Positions 42,276-52,494 of a stretch of 64,000 bases of DNA are shown here, one piece after another. Within the stretch, counting starts at the first letter, position 1; every line of letters starts with the position of its first letter. Source of the DNA: an uncultured Treponema sp. (GTDB taxonomy: Bacteria > Spirochaetota > Spirochaetia > Treponematales > Treponemataceae); the NCBI GenBank assembly GCA_905372235.1, contig CAJPOF010000003.1, forward strand, positions 6,373-70,372, read 5' to 3'. The translations under genes and the position numbers were made by a program. The notes under the pieces are model-generated. The model was not told where the DNA came from, ran no database searches, and was given only the letters and a program-made list of their open reading frames with translations.

Positions 42276-42782
42276 CTACTCCTTCTCCGCAGAAGCAGGG
42301 GCTTCTTTTTTGGCGGCAGTTTTTTTAGCGGCAGGCTTTTTAGCCGCTTTTTTTTCGGTTGCAGTTTTAGGCGCAACTTTGGCTTTTTTCTCAGCGTCCT
42401 TATCTTCAGAATCGCCGGTGTCAAGTTTGTAGTCAACCAGTTCAAGGATAACCATGTCGGCGGCATCTCCCTGACGATAGCCAAGTTTAAGAACACGGGT
42501 ATAACCACCGTTCCTTTCCTTCATGCGAGGTCCGATCTCCGTAAACAACTTGTTCAGAACCCTTGCGTCCTGAATAAATTTAGCCGCCTCTCGACGATTA
42601 TGCACGGAATCAACCTTTCCCCTTGTAATCAGTTTTTCGGCAGCCTTTCTAACTTCCAAAGCCTTTGACTTTGTTGTTGTGATTCTTTCAAATCTGAAAA
42701 GTGAAGTTACCATGTTGCGGGACATCGCACGACGATGAGCCGATGTCCGTGAAAGCGGATTAAAACCATTTCTATGATTCAT
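42276..42782 (-). CDS. rplQ: 50S ribosomal protein L17
   Basis: 168 aa. The first 120 residues are L17 ([73 protein letters not shown] in parts). The last 45 residues are a Lys/Ala-rich tail ([18 protein letters not shown]) not found in short L17s. The start overlaps the end of rpoA by 11 nt, implying coupling. Confidence 0.95.
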   Translation of the reverse strand: MNHRNGFNPLSRTSAHRRAMSRNMVTSLFRFERITTTKSKALEVRKAAEKLITRGKVDSVHNRREAAKFIQDARVLNKLFTEIGPRMKERNGGYTRVLKLGYRQGDAADMVILELVDYKLDTGDSEDKDAEKKAKVAPKTATEKKAAKKPAAKKTAAKKEAPASAEKE

Positions 42783-43827
42783 CTGATTCTTCCTTCTGCT
42801 TCTTGATATTGACAGCGTTCTTCAAGTGGCTGTAATCGGTCATTCCTAGGGTCAAGCCCCATTCCTGAAGTTTTTCCTTGATTTCCCCAAGACTTTTCTT
42901 GCCGAAGTTTCTTGTCTTGGCAAGATCGTCCTCTGTCTTTTTTGTTAATTCACCGATAGTGCGTATGTTCGCATTCTTCAAGCAGTTTGAAGAACGCACG
43001 GAAAGCTCAAGTTCCTCTACTGGCGTATTAAGAGTCTCCTTAATCCTAGCATCCTCTTCATCGCTTTCATCACTACCAATGACATCGCTATCATTGAAAT
43101 TCACAAAGATTGAAAAATGATCCTTGGCAATCTTTGCGGCTTCACCCAGCGCATCCTCTGGCGACACAGTTCCGTCCGTCCAAATCTCAAGCACGAGCTT
43201 GTCATAGTCATTTCGCTGACCAACTCGGCAAGGCTCTATAGAATATTTGACCTTCGGAACAGGAGTAAAAATCGCATCGATAGGGATAGTTCCCATTATC
43301 TCGATATAATGCTCATTTACCTCGGCAGGAACATAACCTCTACCCAAATCAATCTGCATTTCAATCTCAAGATCCGCTCCTTCCATCATAGTGAAAACGA
43401 GCATATCCTTGGTCATGACTTCAACTTGATTTTCCTTGGCAAGGTCATCGCTCTTCACAAGTCCAGGTCCTTTGAATTCGTAAAGAATCGTATCCTGCTC
43501 CATGTCGTCAGGAAGTCGAAGACGAATCTGTTTCAGAGTGTTTATAATTTCCAGCGTGTCTTCAGAAACATTCGGAATAGCGTCAAATTCACTGGAAATT
43601 ACATGCGGGACATGATCAGCATCATACGAAGTAATGCGAATCGATGTGATGGCATACCCCTGAATAGATGAAAGCAGAACACGGCGCAACGTATTTCCTA
43701 CAGTCGTGCCGAATCCCGTCTCAAATGGGCTTGCCACAAATTTCCCATAATTCGGATTAGTCTCAATATGCTCAAAAGAAAGCCCTTTCGGTTTCTTAAA
43801 ACCTTTAAGCAAGTTTTTGCGAGCCAT
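42772..43827 (-). CDS. rpoA: RNA polymerase subunit alpha
   Basis: 351 aa. N-terminal dimerisation/assembly domain ([59 protein letters not shown]) and C-terminal domain ([50 protein letters not shown]). Acidic linker about residues 240-265. An AAGGAGTTAAG Shine-Dalgarno precedes the ATG. Separated from rpsK by 240 nt of structured non-coding DNA where rpsD stands in many bacteria. Confidence 0.97.
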   Translation of the reverse strand: MARKNLLKGFKKPKGLSFEHIETNPNYGKFVASPFETGFGTTVGNTLRRVLLSSIQGYAITSIRITSYDADHVPHVISSEFDAIPNVSEDTLEIINTLKQIRLRLPDDMEQDTILYEFKGPGLVKSDDLAKENQVEVMTKDMLVFTMMEGADLEIEMQIDLGRGYVPAEVNEHYIEIMGTIPIDAIFTPVPKVKYSIEPCRVGQRNDYDKLVLEIWTDGTVSPEDALGEAAKIAKDHFSIFVNFNDSDVIGSDESDEEDARIKETLNTPVEELELSVRSSNCLKNANIRTIGELTKKTEDDLAKTRNFGKKSLGEIKEKLQEWGLTLGMTDYSHLKNAVNIKKQKEESDES

Positions 43828-44067
43828 CTTAACTCCTTTATTTTGAATAGAACTCTTATTAAAGAATCTTCTTCATACATCTACCGAACCGGAACGCTTT
43901 CCAGCCCGGAAACTCCGTCATGTTTTCAAAAACAAAAACCAGTAACCAAAAACATCGATGCACTCGTAGTTTCTGCCATGGATTTTACGGAGTTTTCATT
44001 ATCATGCTAGCCTTACGTTTTCCGCTATTTTCGGGCGGCAAAACAGACCAGCTCCTATCAATCCAAA
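43828..44067 (-). other. Structured non-coding stretch between rpsK and rpoA
   Basis: No ORF. A 9-bp perfect inverted repeat AAACTCCGT (43910-43918) and ACGGAGTTT (43987-43995) encloses about 68 nt. A second hairpin has CCGG arms around GCTGGAAAGCGTT near 43890-43911. rpsD, which usually occupies this slot, is absent. May be a leader or attenuator for rpoA. Confidence 0.5.
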
Positions 44068-44448
44068 TTACATACGGCGAGTTTTTCTTGGCCGGCATCC
44101 GTTATGAGGAATCGGAGTTACATCATGGATGGACTTGACTTTAAGTCCCATAGCACCCAATGAACGTATGGCGTTTTCGCGCCCCATTCCCGGACCTTTG
44201 ATGTAGACATGAACTTCCCTCAAACCGTAACTTGCCGCTTTCTGCACAGCAGTCTCGGCAACAGTCTGCGCCGCAAATGGAGTAGATTTTTTTGCTCCAC
44301 GAAATCCAAGACCGCCAGAAGATGCCCAAGAAATGGCATTTCCTTTCAAATCTGTAATTGTTACGATAGTGTTATTGAACGTAGCTTGAATGTATACATT
44401 ACCTTCAAATACGCTCTTCTTTTCCTTTCGCTTTTTAGCTGTAGCCAT
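44068..44448 (-). CDS. rpsK: 30S ribosomal protein S11
   Basis: 126 aa. [65 protein letters not shown] in parts, and the [17 protein letters not shown] end are diagnostic. Binds the 16S platform next to S18 and S6. GGAGG-type Shine-Dalgarno; 14 nt after rpsM. Confidence 0.97.
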   Translation of the reverse strand: MATAKKRKEKKSVFEGNVYIQATFNNTIVTITDLKGNAISWASSGGLGFRGAKKSTPFAAQTVAETAVQKAASYGLREVHVYIKGPGMGRENAIRSLGAMGLKVKSIHDVTPIPHNGCRPRKTRRM

Positions 44449-44462
44449 CAGTTTCCTCCGCC

Positions 44463-44831
44463 CTAAGCCTTCTTCTTATTAGCAACAGTCTTCTTTTTCC
44501 CTTTGCGAGTTCGGGCGTTTGTACGCGTCCTTTGCCCACGAACGGGAAGACCTCTCTTGTGCCTAAGACCACGATAGCAACCTATGTCAATCAAGCGCTT
44601 AAGATTAAGACCGATTTCCGTGCGGAGACGACCTTCTACTTTGTAATTTTTTTCGATGATATCACGTATTACGGCAATCTGTTCCTGTGTAAGGTCATTT
44701 GCCATCATCATCGGGTCAAGATTACCTTCTTTGCAGATTTTTGCCGCCAGTGAATTGCCAATGCCATAAATATAAGTCAAGGCAATACATAAATGTTTGT
44801 TTGGGATATCAACTCCCGATATTCGAGCCAT
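44463..44831 (-). CDS. rpsM: 30S ribosomal protein S13
   Basis: 122 aa. [57 protein letters not shown] in parts, with the basic C-terminal tail ([17 protein letters not shown]). Head protein contacting 23S (bridge B1) and tRNA. AAGGAGT Shine-Dalgarno; rpmJ lies 10 nt upstream. Confidence 0.97.
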   Translation of the reverse strand: MARISGVDIPNKHLCIALTYIYGIGNSLAAKICKEGNLDPMMMANDLTQEQIAVIRDIIEKNYKVEGRLRTEIGLNLKRLIDIGCYRGLRHKRGLPVRGQRTRTNARTRKGKKKTVANKKKA

Positions 44832-44841
44832 CTGTTACTCC

Positions 44842-44955
44842 TTAGCCCTGTCTCTGCTTGTGCTTAGGATTAGAGCAAATGATACGTATAATACCATTTC
44901 TCTTTATAACCTTGCACTTGTCACAGATAGGTTTTACGCTGGTTCGTACTTTCAT
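44842..44955 (-). CDS. rpmJ: 50S ribosomal protein L36, zinc-binding form
   Basis: 37 aa: [20 protein letters not shown], then [17 protein letters not shown]. The Cys11, Cys14, Cys27, His32 set is the C+ zinc ribbon. The gene is too short for common ORF cut-offs but is complete, with a GGGGG Shine-Dalgarno (44962-44966) directly next to the 3' arm of an 11-bp hairpin. Confidence 0.95.
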   Translation of the reverse strand: MKVRTSVKPICDKCKVIKRNGIIRIICSNPKHKQRQG

Positions 44956-45074
44956 GAAAGACCCCCTTGGGAATAGTTTCACTCCGAATCTTGGCACCTC
45001 GCAATGAGAGACAATTCGGTGCGAATCAGTCTATCACTATTCCCAATCCTTTTCTACTGTTAATTCGCGAATTC
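44956..45074 (-). promoter_or_regulatory. Structured leader upstream of rpmJ-rpsM-rpsK
   Basis: Perfect 11-bp inverted repeat: TTGGGAATAGT (44967-44977) and ACTATTCCCAA (45036-45046). Inside, CCGAAT/ATTCGG and GCACC/GGTGC can form a second stem level. The 3' arm in the mRNA abuts the rpmJ ribosome-binding site. Position at the spc/alpha boundary matches where many bacteria have an autoregulatory r-protein site. Confidence 0.6.
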
Positions 45075-46409
45075 CTAAAGATTTCGCGATCTGATTCTAC
45101 CTTTCTTTGTAAGCCCGTCCTGATGATGCATTTTCAGAAGAGCCTCTACCTGACTCATGGTATCCAAATCCACACCCACCAAAATGATAAGCGATGTTCC
45201 ACCCATCAACATTGCAACTGACGGAGGAAAATGGAACGCATTCTGAACAATCGTCGGAACGATTGCGATGAACGCCAGGAACAAAGAACCCGGTAAAACC
45301 AATCTATTCAATATTTTCTGAAGATATTCTTCAGTCTTGTCGGTTCGCACCCCTGGGATTGAACCGCCGTTCTCACGGATATTTTTTGCGATTTCCGTAG
45401 GGTTCAGAGTAACCTGAGTGTAGAAGTATGCAAAAAACACTATAAGAATCACAAGCAAAACATTGTACCAAAGTCCGTGTGGTGTAAGAATGGCGGAAAG
45501 CCTTGCAACCCATCTTGAGGAATTCTGATTGCTTCCTATCATTGACACCAACTGGAGCGGCAACATCAGAAGAGAAGACGCAAAAATCAACGGAATCACG
45601 TTCGAAGGATTTATTTTGAAAGGAATGTACGTGTTTTTTACGCCGTACATTTTTCTTCCGACAACCCTTTTCGCATAGTGAACCGGAATTTTGCGCTCCC
45701 CTGATTCTTCGTATACCACCAAAGCGATTATTGCGACAAACATCAAGAGAACCACAATAACAAAGACAAATTGAACCGAGCCATCCATAACCTTTTTGTA
45801 CAATTCGACTATGGCGCTTGGAATCCTTGCGACGATACCGGCAAAAATCATCATTGAGATTCCGTTGCCGATTCCGTTGGCTGTAATCTGATCCCCGAGC
45901 CATACCGTAATCATAGAACCAGTAGTAACGGTCAGCATCGCAAGGACATTAAACTTCCATCTTGGAGCGATAAGGATGCATCCGGGGATGCTTCCGGCAT
46001 AAACAGTAACCGCATAGGACTGAAGGATACACACCAATACGGTGCCGAGCCTTACCCATTGCGCCATTTTTCGCTGTCCGCCATCCTCCTGAACAATCCT
46101 TTTAAGCGACGGGAAAATAATCACAGCAAGCTGCATGATAATCTGCGTGGAGATGTAAGGCATAACTCCCAACATAAAAATCGAGAAATTAGAAAATGCA
46201 CCTCCCACAAAAAAGTCCATATAACTGGCGAATGCATTTTTGTTCTGATTCGCCAATTCGCTAAAATAATTGAACAGAACGTTCGCATCTATTCCGGGAA
46301 TAGTCAGAACGCTCCCCAATCGAAAGACCGCCAGAACCAACAGCGTAAACAACAAGCGAATGCGAAGTTCTTTAAGTCTAAACATATTAACAATAGGATT
46401 GCTTGCCAT
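45075..46409 (-). CDS. secY: Preprotein translocase subunit SecY
   Basis: 444 aa, ten membrane helices. Motifs: RLGSVLTIPGIDANV, LGVMPYISTQIIMQLA, GQRKMAQWVRLGT-type loop, IKANGIGNG-like LGDQITANGIGNGISMMIFAGI, the plug region and the C-terminal GIRTDKTEEYL. Central pore of the Sec translocon. No Shine-Dalgarno problem; 15 nt after rplO. Neither adk nor map follows, unlike the classical spc operon. Confidence 0.97.
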   Translation of the reverse strand: MASNPIVNMFRLKELRIRLLFTLLVLAVFRLGSVLTIPGIDANVLFNYFSELANQNKNAFASYMDFFVGGAFSNFSIFMLGVMPYISTQIIMQLAVIIFPSLKRIVQEDGGQRKMAQWVRLGTVLVCILQSYAVTVYAGSIPGCILIAPRWKFNVLAMLTVTTGSMITVWLGDQITANGIGNGISMMIFAGIVARIPSAIVELYKKVMDGSVQFVFVIVVLLMFVAIIALVVYEESGERKIPVHYAKRVVGRKMYGVKNTYIPFKINPSNVIPLIFASSLLMLPLQLVSMIGSNQNSSRWVARLSAILTPHGLWYNVLLVILIVFFAYFYTQVTLNPTEIAKNIRENGGSIPGVRTDKTEEYLQKILNRLVLPGSLFLAFIAIVPTIVQNAFHFPPSVAMLMGGTSLIILVGVDLDTMSQVEALLKMHHQDGLTKKGRIRSRNL

Positions 46410-46424
46410 GTTCTACCCCGCCGC

Positions 46425-46904
46425 CTATTTGTCTTCGTCGGCTGTTTCCGGAACTTTTACCGTACCACCGGCCTTTTCAATTTTCTCTTTTGCAGAAGCG
46501 GAAACCTTGTCCACTTCGACATTGAGTTTTTTTGTGATTTCGCCGTTGCCGAGGATTTTCACCAATTTTTTTGTCTTCTTTGAAATGAATCCTCTTTCCG
46601 CCAAAGTATCTCTGTTCACGGTTTCGCCATCGGAATATTTAGGCTCAAGCATATTCACATTGATGCAAACATACTCCTTTTTGAAAAGAGCGTTCGAAAA
46701 TCCGCGAATGGCAACTCGCCTGTAAAGAGGCATCTGTCCACCTTCAAAACCGACATACGGATTTCCGCCGCCGGAACGGGACTGCTGACCTTTGTTACCT
46801 CTGCCGGCTGTAGTTCCGAGACCGGATGAAGAACCTCGTCCCACTCGTTTCGGCTTTTTGTTAGCACCGCGAGGAGCTTTTAGAACTGGATTATAATCTG
46901 ACAT
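46425..46904 (-). CDS. rplO: 50S ribosomal protein L15
   Basis: 159 aa. [37 protein letters not shown] (in parts), [19 protein letters not shown] and the C-terminal [11 protein letters not shown]. Early-assembly 50S protein. Start overlaps the rpmD stop by one base. Confidence 0.97.
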   Translation of the reverse strand: MSDYNPVLKAPRGANKKPKRVGRGSSSGLGTTAGRGNKGQQSRSGGGNPYVGFEGGQMPLYRRVAIRGFSNALFKKEYVCINVNMLEPKYSDGETVNRDTLAERGFISKKTKKLVKILGNGEITKKLNVEVDKVSASAKEKIEKAGGTVKVPETADEDK

Positions 46905-47095
46905 TATTTTACCTCCTCTACAGTCACAAGATGAGAAACCGCTCTCACCATGCCTCTCACAGGATCTGTATCGTTTTGAATAACCGAAGAACTGATTCTT
47001 CTTAAACCAAGACTGCGAACCGTAGCGACAACAGCCGGCTTCTGTCCGATTGTACTTCTTCTAAGCGTAATCTTAATCTGTTTAGCCTTTGCCAT
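46904..47095 (-). CDS. rpmD: 50S ribosomal protein L30
   Basis: 63 aa, [28 protein letters not shown] (in parts) and [17 protein letters not shown]. One-base overlap with rplO and 3 nt after rpsE. Confidence 0.96.
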   Translation of the reverse strand: MAKAKQIKITLRRSTIGQKPAVVATVRSLGLRRISSSVIQNDTDPVRGMVRAVSHLVTVEEVK

Positions 47096-47098
47096 AGT

Positions 47099-47614
47099 CT
47101 AACCCCACATCTCGTCGAGAGTCTTTCCCCTGCCTGCGGCAATTTTCTTTGCATCCATAAGATTTATGATTGCATTGAAAGTTGCCCTTACAACGTTCAC
47201 AGAAGTCCTAGAACCCAGCGATTTGGAAATTACATCTGTGATCCCAGCCGCATCCATCACGGAGCGAACCGCACCGCCGGCGTTTATACCTGTACCGGGA
47301 CAAGCGGGTTTCAGCAGAACCTCGGAACTTTTGTATTTTCCGATTATTTCATGCGGAATAGTGCCGTTTTTCATTGGCATGAAAACCATGCTTCTTTTTG
47401 CACGTTCGACGCTCTTTTTTATGGCTTCGGACACGTCATTGGCTTTTCCAAAACCATATCCCACACGACCTTTCTGATCCCCTACAACAGTCAGAGCTGC
47501 GAAAGACATTCGGCGACCGCCTTTTACGGTCTTTGCGGTTCTGTTCAGAGTAACGAGTTTTTCGACAAACTCCTTCTCTTTCGGATCTTTATCAAATTTA
47601 TTCTGGCGTTCCAT
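47099..47614 (-). CDS. rpsE: 30S ribosomal protein S5
   Basis: 171 aa. TLNRTAKTVKGGRRMSFAALTVVGD-type N-terminal double-stranded RNA-binding domain, then VLLKPACPGTGINAGGAVRSVMDAAGITDV. Located near the mRNA entry and decoding site. Confidence 0.97.
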   Translation of the reverse strand: MERQNKFDKDPKEKEFVEKLVTLNRTAKTVKGGRRMSFAALTVVGDQKGRVGYGFGKANDVSEAIKKSVERAKRSMVFMPMKNGTIPHEIIGKYKSSEVLLKPACPGTGINAGGAVRSVMDAAGITDVISKSLGSRTSVNVVRATFNAIINLMDAKKIAAGRGKTLDEMWG

Positions 47615-47623
47615 CAGCGACTC

Positions 47624-47986
47624 CTAGAATTCGATCCCGGCTTTGCGGGTACCATCTGCAAGGGCTTTAACAACACCGTGATAAAGATAACCGTTGCGGT
47701 CAAAAACCACTTTCGTAATCTTTTTATCTTTAAGACGTGCGCCCAAAGCTTCTCCGAGTTTTGCAGCATCTGCCGTAACAGGCTTCAAATCTGCAAATTC
47801 CTTTTCCAATGTAGAAATAGAAGCAAGAGTTTTGCCCTCGTCATCATTAACTATCTGCACCGAAAGATTTCTGTTGGAACGAGTTACCGTCATGCGAGGA
47901 CGCTCGGCAGTTCCATACACCCTTTTGCGGATATGAATCTTCCTGTGCAATCTCTTTCGTTGTTTGTCATTCAGTTTTCTAAGCAT
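47624..47986 (-). CDS. rplR: 50S ribosomal protein L18
   Basis: 120 aa. [35 protein letters not shown] (in parts), [26 protein letters not shown]. Binds 5S rRNA. Confidence 0.97.
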   Translation of the reverse strand: MLRKLNDKQRKRLHRKIHIRKRVYGTAERPRMTVTRSNRNLSVQIVNDDEGKTLASISTLEKEFADLKPVTADAAKLGEALGARLKDKKITKVVFDRNGYLYHGVVKALADGTRKAGIEF

Positions 47987-47997
47987 AGCGTTCCACC

Positions 47998-48537
47998 TTA
48001 TTTAACACCGGTCTTTCCGACCTTGCGCCTGATAACTTCCGTGCTGTAACGTATTCCCTTTCCTTTGTACGGTTCCGGTTTACGAAGTTTACGGATTTGT
48101 GCGCTAAATTCCCCGACCTGCTGCTTGTCTGCTCCGGAAATTGTAACCTTTCCCGCTGCGTCAGTAGTAACTGAAATGCCTTCGGGAATGGCGATAAAGA
48201 AATCGTTTGAATAGCCGAGGTTCATCATCAGAATCTTTCCCTGAACTTCGGAACGATAACCTACACCGGTAACAACCAATGTCTTTGAGAAACCCGATGA
48301 AACTCCTATCACCATATTGTTGATAAGAGTTCTATAAAGACCGTGGTCGGCCCCCGCCTGCTTGGAATCATTGGTCGTCTCCACGATGACCTCAGTTCCC
48401 TTTACCTGGACTTTTACGTTGTTACTGAAATCCTGCTTCAGTTCGCCTTTCGGACCTTTGACGCTAACAAGATTGTTTGCGACCGTCACGGTAACGCCGG
48501 CTGGAATAGTTACAGGAAGTTTACCTAATTTAGACAT
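47998..48537 (-). CDS. rplF: 50S ribosomal protein L6
   Basis: 179 aa. [46 protein letters not shown] and the C-terminal [23 protein letters not shown]. Two similar domains near the GTPase-associated region. Confidence 0.97.
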   Translation of the reverse strand: MSKLGKLPVTIPAGVTVTVANNLVSVKGPKGELKQDFSNNVKVQVKGTEVIVETTNDSKQAGADHGLYRTLINNMVIGVSSGFSKTLVVTGVGYRSEVQGKILMMNLGYSNDFFIAIPEGISVTTDAAGKVTISGADKQQVGEFSAQIRKLRKPEPYKGKGIRYSTEVIRRKVGKTGVK

Positions 48538-48550
48538 CTTTTCCTCCCTA

Positions 48551-48949
48551 TTACCAAATTGAACAAATAAGTTCGCCGCCGACCATTTTCTCGGAAGCCT
48601 TCTTGCCAGTAGTTACACCGGAAGAAGTAGAAACGATGATTGTACCGTAGCCGTTAAACACTCGCGGCAAATCCTTGTAGCCTGAATAAACCCGACGGCC
48701 AGGCGTTGAGATTTTCTTAACGCCGTGTATCACAGGATTATTACTGTCGTCATATCTCAAAATTATACGGATAACGGATTTTCCATCTTCCTGAACTTTC
48801 TTGAAGTTTTTGATGTATCCTTCCGTCTTCATTATCTTTACGATTTCAAGTTTAAGCTTTGAAGCCGGAATATCCACCTTTTCGTGGCGGGCTACAGCCG
48901 CATTGCGAACCTTAGTCAGCATGTCTGCTACTGGATCTGATGCACTCAT
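48551..48949 (-). CDS. rpsH: 30S ribosomal protein S8
   Basis: 132 aa. [30 protein letters not shown] at the start; the C-terminal [33 protein letters not shown]. Binds the 16S central domain; in E. coli it represses the spc operon. Confidence 0.97.
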   Translation of the reverse strand: MSASDPVADMLTKVRNAAVARHEKVDIPASKLKLEIVKIMKTEGYIKNFKKVQEDGKSVIRIILRYDDSNNPVIHGVKKISTPGRRVYSGYKDLPRVFNGYGTIIVSTSSGVTTGKKASEKMVGGELICSIW

Positions 48950-48966
48950 ATTATCCTCCTACCACT

Positions 48967-49152
48967 TTACCAAGATGACTTTGTGATGCCCGGCAAAAGG
49001 CCTTCACTTGCTAATTTGCGGAAGCAGATACGACACATCTTGTACTTACGCAAATATCCACGGGGTCGTCCGCAAATCTGACAGCGGTTGTACTGCCTTG
49101 TCTCATATTTCTGTTTGCGAGCGGCTTTTATTACCAATGATTTCTTAGCCAT
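48967..49152 (-). CDS. rpsN: 30S ribosomal protein S14, zinc-binding (type Z) form
   Basis: 61 aa, [34 protein letters not shown] region with CxxC-x12-CxxC. The zinc-dependent 61-aa form, not the 100-aa Cys-less paralogue. Confidence 0.97.
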   Translation of the reverse strand: MAKKSLVIKAARKQKYETRQYNRCQICGRPRGYLRKYKMCRICFRKLASEGLLPGITKSSW

Positions 49153-49164
49153 GTATCCCTCACT

Positions 49165-49716
49165 CTATTTACGGAACGGCATATTGAATTTGGCAAGCAA
49201 AGATTTTGCTTCCGCATCTGTCTTTGCGCTGGTTACGAAAGTGATGTTCATGCCGGAAACCTTTGCGATTTTATCAAAATCAATTTCCGGGAATATCAAC
49301 TGTTCGGTAATGCCAACCGAAAAGTTTCCGTGTCCGTCAAAGCCGGTAGCCTTGATGCCACGGAAGTCCTTGATTCGTGGAAAAGCAACATTTATAAGGC
49401 GATCCAAAAATTCATACATAATTGTTCCGCGCAAAGTAACCATTGCTCCAATTTCATTGCCCTCACGCAACTTAAAGTTTGCGATACTCTTTTTTGCCTT
49501 AGTCTTAACAGCCTTCTGACCGGTGATCAGGGTCAAGTCATTTACTGCGGCATCAAGGAGTTTCTTGTTTGTGAGAGCCTCGCCAACTCCCATGCTGACA
49601 ACGATTTTCTTGACAGCAGGAATCTGCATCGGTGAAGAGTAATTGAACTCTTTTACCAGCGCAGGGGCGATTTCGTCTTTATAGACTTTCTTAAGCCGAG
49701 GTACGTAATTAGCCAT
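49165..49716 (-). CDS. rplE: 50S ribosomal protein L5
   Basis: 183 aa from ATG 49716, which has a GGAGA Shine-Dalgarno; the frame upstream (to 49734) lies in rpl[66 protein letters not shown]. Binds 5S rRNA and the P-site tRNA elbow. TAATG one-base overlap with rplX. Confidence 0.97.
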   Translation of the reverse strand: MANYVPRLKKVYKDEIAPALVKEFNYSSPMQIPAVKKIVVSMGVGEALTNKKLLDAAVNDLTLITGQKAVKTKAKKSIANFKLREGNEIGAMVTLRGTIMYEFLDRLINVAFPRIKDFRGIKATGFDGHGNFSVGITEQLIFPEIDFDKIAKVSGMNITFVTSAKTDAEAKSLLAKFNMPFRK

Positions 49717-50033
49717 TACAGTATATCTCCACATTTTCGACAGACTCGGACTTTTTTGTCCCCGTCAATCTTATAACCGATTCTAACAGGACGACCGCAT
49801 TTTTTGCATACGATGCCGACATTCGAGATGTTGAGAGGAGCTTCGATTTCCACGATTCCACCCTGATCCTGTTCGCTTCTTTTTTTCATTGCCTTTTTAA
49901 CAATGTTTATTCCGGATACGATTACGGCATCCTTCTTGGAAACAATACGGACAACAGTTCCTCGTTTTCCCTTATCCTTTCCTGCAAGGACCTGCACTGT
50001 ATCGTCTTTACGGATCTTGAATTTCTTCTGCAT
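49716..50033 (-). CDS. rplX: 50S ribosomal protein L24
   Basis: 105 aa. KOW motif [19 protein letters not shown]-terminal [12 protein letters not shown]...[10 protein letters not shown] carries two CxxC pairs. ATG 50033 is preferred because AAGGAG is 8 nt upstream; ATG 50039 would be only 2 nt from it. Assembly initiator of the 50S subunit. Confidence 0.96.
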   Translation of the reverse strand: MQKKFKIRKDDTVQVLAGKDKGKRGTVVRIVSKKDAVIVSGINIVKKAMKKRSEQDQGGIVEIEAPLNISNVGIVCKKCGRPVRIGYKIDGDKKVRVCRKCGDIL

Positions 50034-50045
50034 ATCCATATCTCC

Positions 50046-50414
50046 TTACAAAACCTCTGGAGCAAGCGACACGATTTTCATGAAATCCATATCTCGAAGC
50101 TCCCTGGCTACAGGTCCAAAAATGCGTTTTCCCTTAGGATTCTTGTTGTCGTCCACGATTACGCAAGCGTTATCGTCAAAGCGAATGTAAGTTCCGTCCG
50201 GGCGGCGATATTCTTTTGCCTGACGAACAATAACCGCCTTTTCTATCGTACCCTTCTTGATTGTAGATGTAGGAATGGCATCCTTGATAGCCACAACTAC
50301 AATGTCGCCAATTCCGGCATATCGGCGGTGCGTACCGCCAAGCACCTTGATGCACTGAGCAATCTTGGCACCGGAGTTGTCAGCGACTGTCATACATGAC
50401 TGCATTTGAATCAT
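50046..50414 (-). CDS. rplN: 50S ribosomal protein L14
   Basis: 122 aa from ATG 50414 (AGGAG Shine-Dalgarno); the longer open frame belongs to the rpsQ region. [70 protein letters not shown]. Forms an intersubunit bridge. Confidence 0.97.
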   Translation of the reverse strand: MIQMQSCMTVADNSGAKIAQCIKVLGGTHRRYAGIGDIVVVAIKDAIPTSTIKKGTIEKAVIVRQAKEYRRPDGTYIRFDDNACVIVDDNKNPKGKRIFGPVARELRDMDFMKIVSLAPEVL

Positions 50415-50430
50415 ACTTTGCACTCCTACC

Positions 50431-50706
50431 TTATTTAGCTCGTTCCACAATCTCGACAAGACGCCAGCGTTTTCGTCTGCTGAGAGGTCTGCTTTCCACA
50501 ATCCGAACAGTGTCCCCGATATGAGCGGAATTCTCTTCATCGTGAGCCATGTATTTCTTAGATCGTGTTACATATTTTTTGTAAAGACGGTCCATTTTCT
50601 TTGTTGAAACCGTAACTACAATGGATTTGTCCATCTTGTCGCTTGTTACCAGTCCGACAAATGAACGCTTTGTACCCTTTGCTTTCTGAACAGCATTTTC
50701 TTCCAC
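50431..50706 (-). CDS. rpsQ: 30S ribosomal protein S17
   Basis: 91 aa with a GTG start at 50706, supported by AGGAG 7 nt upstream. [65 protein letters not shown] (in parts). Binds the 5' domain of 16S rRNA. Confidence 0.96.
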   Translation of the reverse strand: MEENAVQKAKGTKRSFVGLVTSDKMDKSIVVTVSTKKMDRLYKKYVTRSKKYMAHDEENSAHIGDTVRIVESRPLSRRKRWRLVEIVERAK

Positions 50707-50716
50707 GGTTCAGCTC

Positions 50717-50932
50717 CTACTTATTTTCTCCGGCGATTTCTTTCTGCCGGATGAACGTATTCAAGCGTGCGATTTCTCGGCGCATTGTCCGTTTCTGCAT
50801 TGGATTATCTACATGGGACACTACCATCTTGAAACGAAGATCCATGTATTCCTTCTTAAGCGCATCACGTTTTGAAACCAATTCTGAATAAGACAGTTCT
50901 TTGTCATTCTTCTTCGATTTTGAATCAGCCAT
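50717..50932 (-). CDS. rpmC: 50S ribosomal protein L29
   Basis: 71 aa. ELSYSELVSKRDALKKEYMDLRFK, DNPMQKRTMRREIARLNTFI. Located at the peptide exit tunnel beside L23; N terminus slightly extended and charged. Confidence 0.95.
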   Translation of the reverse strand: MADSKSKKNDKELSYSELVSKRDALKKEYMDLRFKMVVSHVDNPMQKRTMRREIARLNTFIRQKEIAGENK

Positions 50933-50943
50933 CTTATTCCTCC

Positions 50944-51363
50944 TTAGTCTTGTGTAGGCTTATAAGCGATTCTCGTGATTATCGGAAGTTTGTCGCTTGC
51001 GAGCTCCAGAGCCCTGTGCGCAAGAGCAAGATCCACTCCGGCAATCTCAAACAGAATCGTTCCTGGTTTGATAACGGCTGCCCATGATTCAGGGGCGCCT
51101 TTACCCTTACCCATTCGAACTTCAGCAGGTTTTTTGGAAATCGGCTTGTCTGGGAAGACTCGAATCCAAACCTTTCCTTTTCGGTCAAGTTTTCGGTTGA
51201 TGGCAACACGAGCTGCCTCTATTACACGAGCACTTAACCACGTCGGTTCCATTGCCACAAGAGCAATCTCGCCGAAGTCAATGTAGTTGTCGCGGGTAGC
51301 GTTTCCTTTTTCCCTACCACGCTGCACCTTGCGGTGCATAACTCTTTTAGGACTTAATGGCAT
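50944..51363 (-). CDS. rplP: 50S ribosomal protein L16
   Basis: 139 aa. [33 protein letters not shown] (in parts), [27 protein letters not shown]. Contacts A-site tRNA at the peptidyl-transferase side. Confidence 0.97.
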   Translation of the reverse strand: MPLSPKRVMHRKVQRGREKGNATRDNYIDFGEIALVAMEPTWLSARVIEAARVAINRKLDRKGKVWIRVFPDKPISKKPAEVRMGKGKGAPESWAAVIKPGTILFEIAGVDLALAHRALELASDKLPIITRIAYKPTQD

Positions 51364-51366
51364 ACC

Positions 51367-52125
51367 TTAGCTCCTTGCCTTTGCAGAAGGTCCTGATTTC
51401 TCAGCCTTATCTGCACCTTCATTCTTGTCTGACGGGCGACGTTCACGGCGCGGTTTTCTGACAAGTTGACCTGCATCTTCATTCTGCTCGATGCCATAGT
51501 TCATTCCATTATAGACCCACACTTTTATACCGATTTTTCCGTACGTTGTATGTGCCTCATAAGTAGAATAATCGATGTTTGCTCTAAGCGTATGAAGCGG
51601 AACTCGACCTTCCTTGTGTTCTTCCGTTCGGGTCATGTCCGAACCGCCAAGACGACCTGAAATGCGAATCTTGATACCCTGCGCACCGGCACGCATTGCA
51701 TTTCCAACGGACTGCTTCAATGCCTTGCGGTATGAACCGCGACCGGAAAGCTGGCGACCGATATTCTGGGCAATCAAACTGGCGTTTACGTCCGCCCGCT
51801 TGACTTCCTTAATCTTAATCTGAACTTTTTTTGTAAGCTGCGACTGGATGCTCTTGCTGATTTCCTCGATGGTCGCACCCTTGACCCCGATAATCACTCC
51901 CGGTCTAGCGGTGTGAATCATAATCGTAACTCGCTGCGGATGACGAACAATCTCGATTTCTGCGATATCAGCGTTTTTACACTCCGGAAGATTCATGACC
52001 ATTTTACGGATCTTAATATCTTCAAGAACCAAGTCTGCATATTCGCGAGAATTCGCATACCATGTTGACTGCCACGTTTTGTTCACGCCTAGGCGCAAAC
52101 CGATTGGATTAACTTTCTGACCCAC
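51367..52125 (-). CDS. rpsC: 30S ribosomal protein S3
   Basis: 252 aa with a GTG start at 52125 giving the family-typical (M)[12 protein letters not shown]; a GGGGGAA Shine-Dalgarno precedes it. KH domain [26 protein letters not shown]-terminal [34 protein letters not shown] (in parts). The last 35 residues are a basic tail. One nt separates it from the rplV stop, so coupled. Confidence 0.96.
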   Translation of the reverse strand: MGQKVNPIGLRLGVNKTWQSTWYANSREYADLVLEDIKIRKMVMNLPECKNADIAEIEIVRHPQRVTIMIHTARPGVIIGVKGATIEEISKSIQSQLTKKVQIKIKEVKRADVNASLIAQNIGRQLSGRGSYRKALKQSVGNAMRAGAQGIKIRISGRLGGSDMTRTEEHKEGRVPLHTLRANIDYSTYEAHTTYGKIGIKVWVYNGMNYGIEQNEDAGQLVRKPRRERRPSDKNEGADKAEKSGPSAKARS

Positions 52126-52126
52126 T

Positions 52127-52483
52127 TTATTCCCCCGCCTTTTCGTCAACTACAACAGTAATATGACACATACGCTTCACAAGCTGATCGGCGCGTCCAC
52201 GAGCACGAAACCAAACCCTCTTCAATCTCGGACCTTCGTCTATCCTGATTTCTTTTACGTAAAGCATATCTTCGTCAAGCTTATCGTTGGCATACAACGC
52301 ATTAGCAATCGCCGACTTTAGAGTAGCACTGATAAGCCCGGCACCCTTCTGGGGCATATTGGCCAAGATTGCCATTGCCCTGGTACAAGGTTTCTGATTG
52401 ATAACTTTAGCTACCGGACGAACCTTTGTCGGAGAAGCGATAAGGAACTTAGAAGTGGCTACATAACCTTTCTTTTCAGCCAT
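52127..52483 (-). CDS. rplV: 50S ribosomal protein L22
   Basis: 118 aa from ATG 52483 (AAGGTGG Shine-Dalgarno). [65 protein letters not shown]. Its beta-hairpin lines the exit tunnel. Confidence 0.96.
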   Translation of the reverse strand: MAEKKGYVATSKFLIASPTKVRPVAKVINQKPCTRAMAILANMPQKGAGLISATLKSAIANALYANDKLDEDMLYVKEIRIDEGPRLKRVWFRARGRADQLVKRMCHITVVVDEKAGE

Positions 52484-52494
52484 AATATCCACCT

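Noticed and set aside
43828..44067. Hidden rpsD or other small gene between rpsK and rpoA
   Set aside because: No frame encodes S4-like sequence, and no ORF over about 60 codons with a start signal lies on the coding strand.
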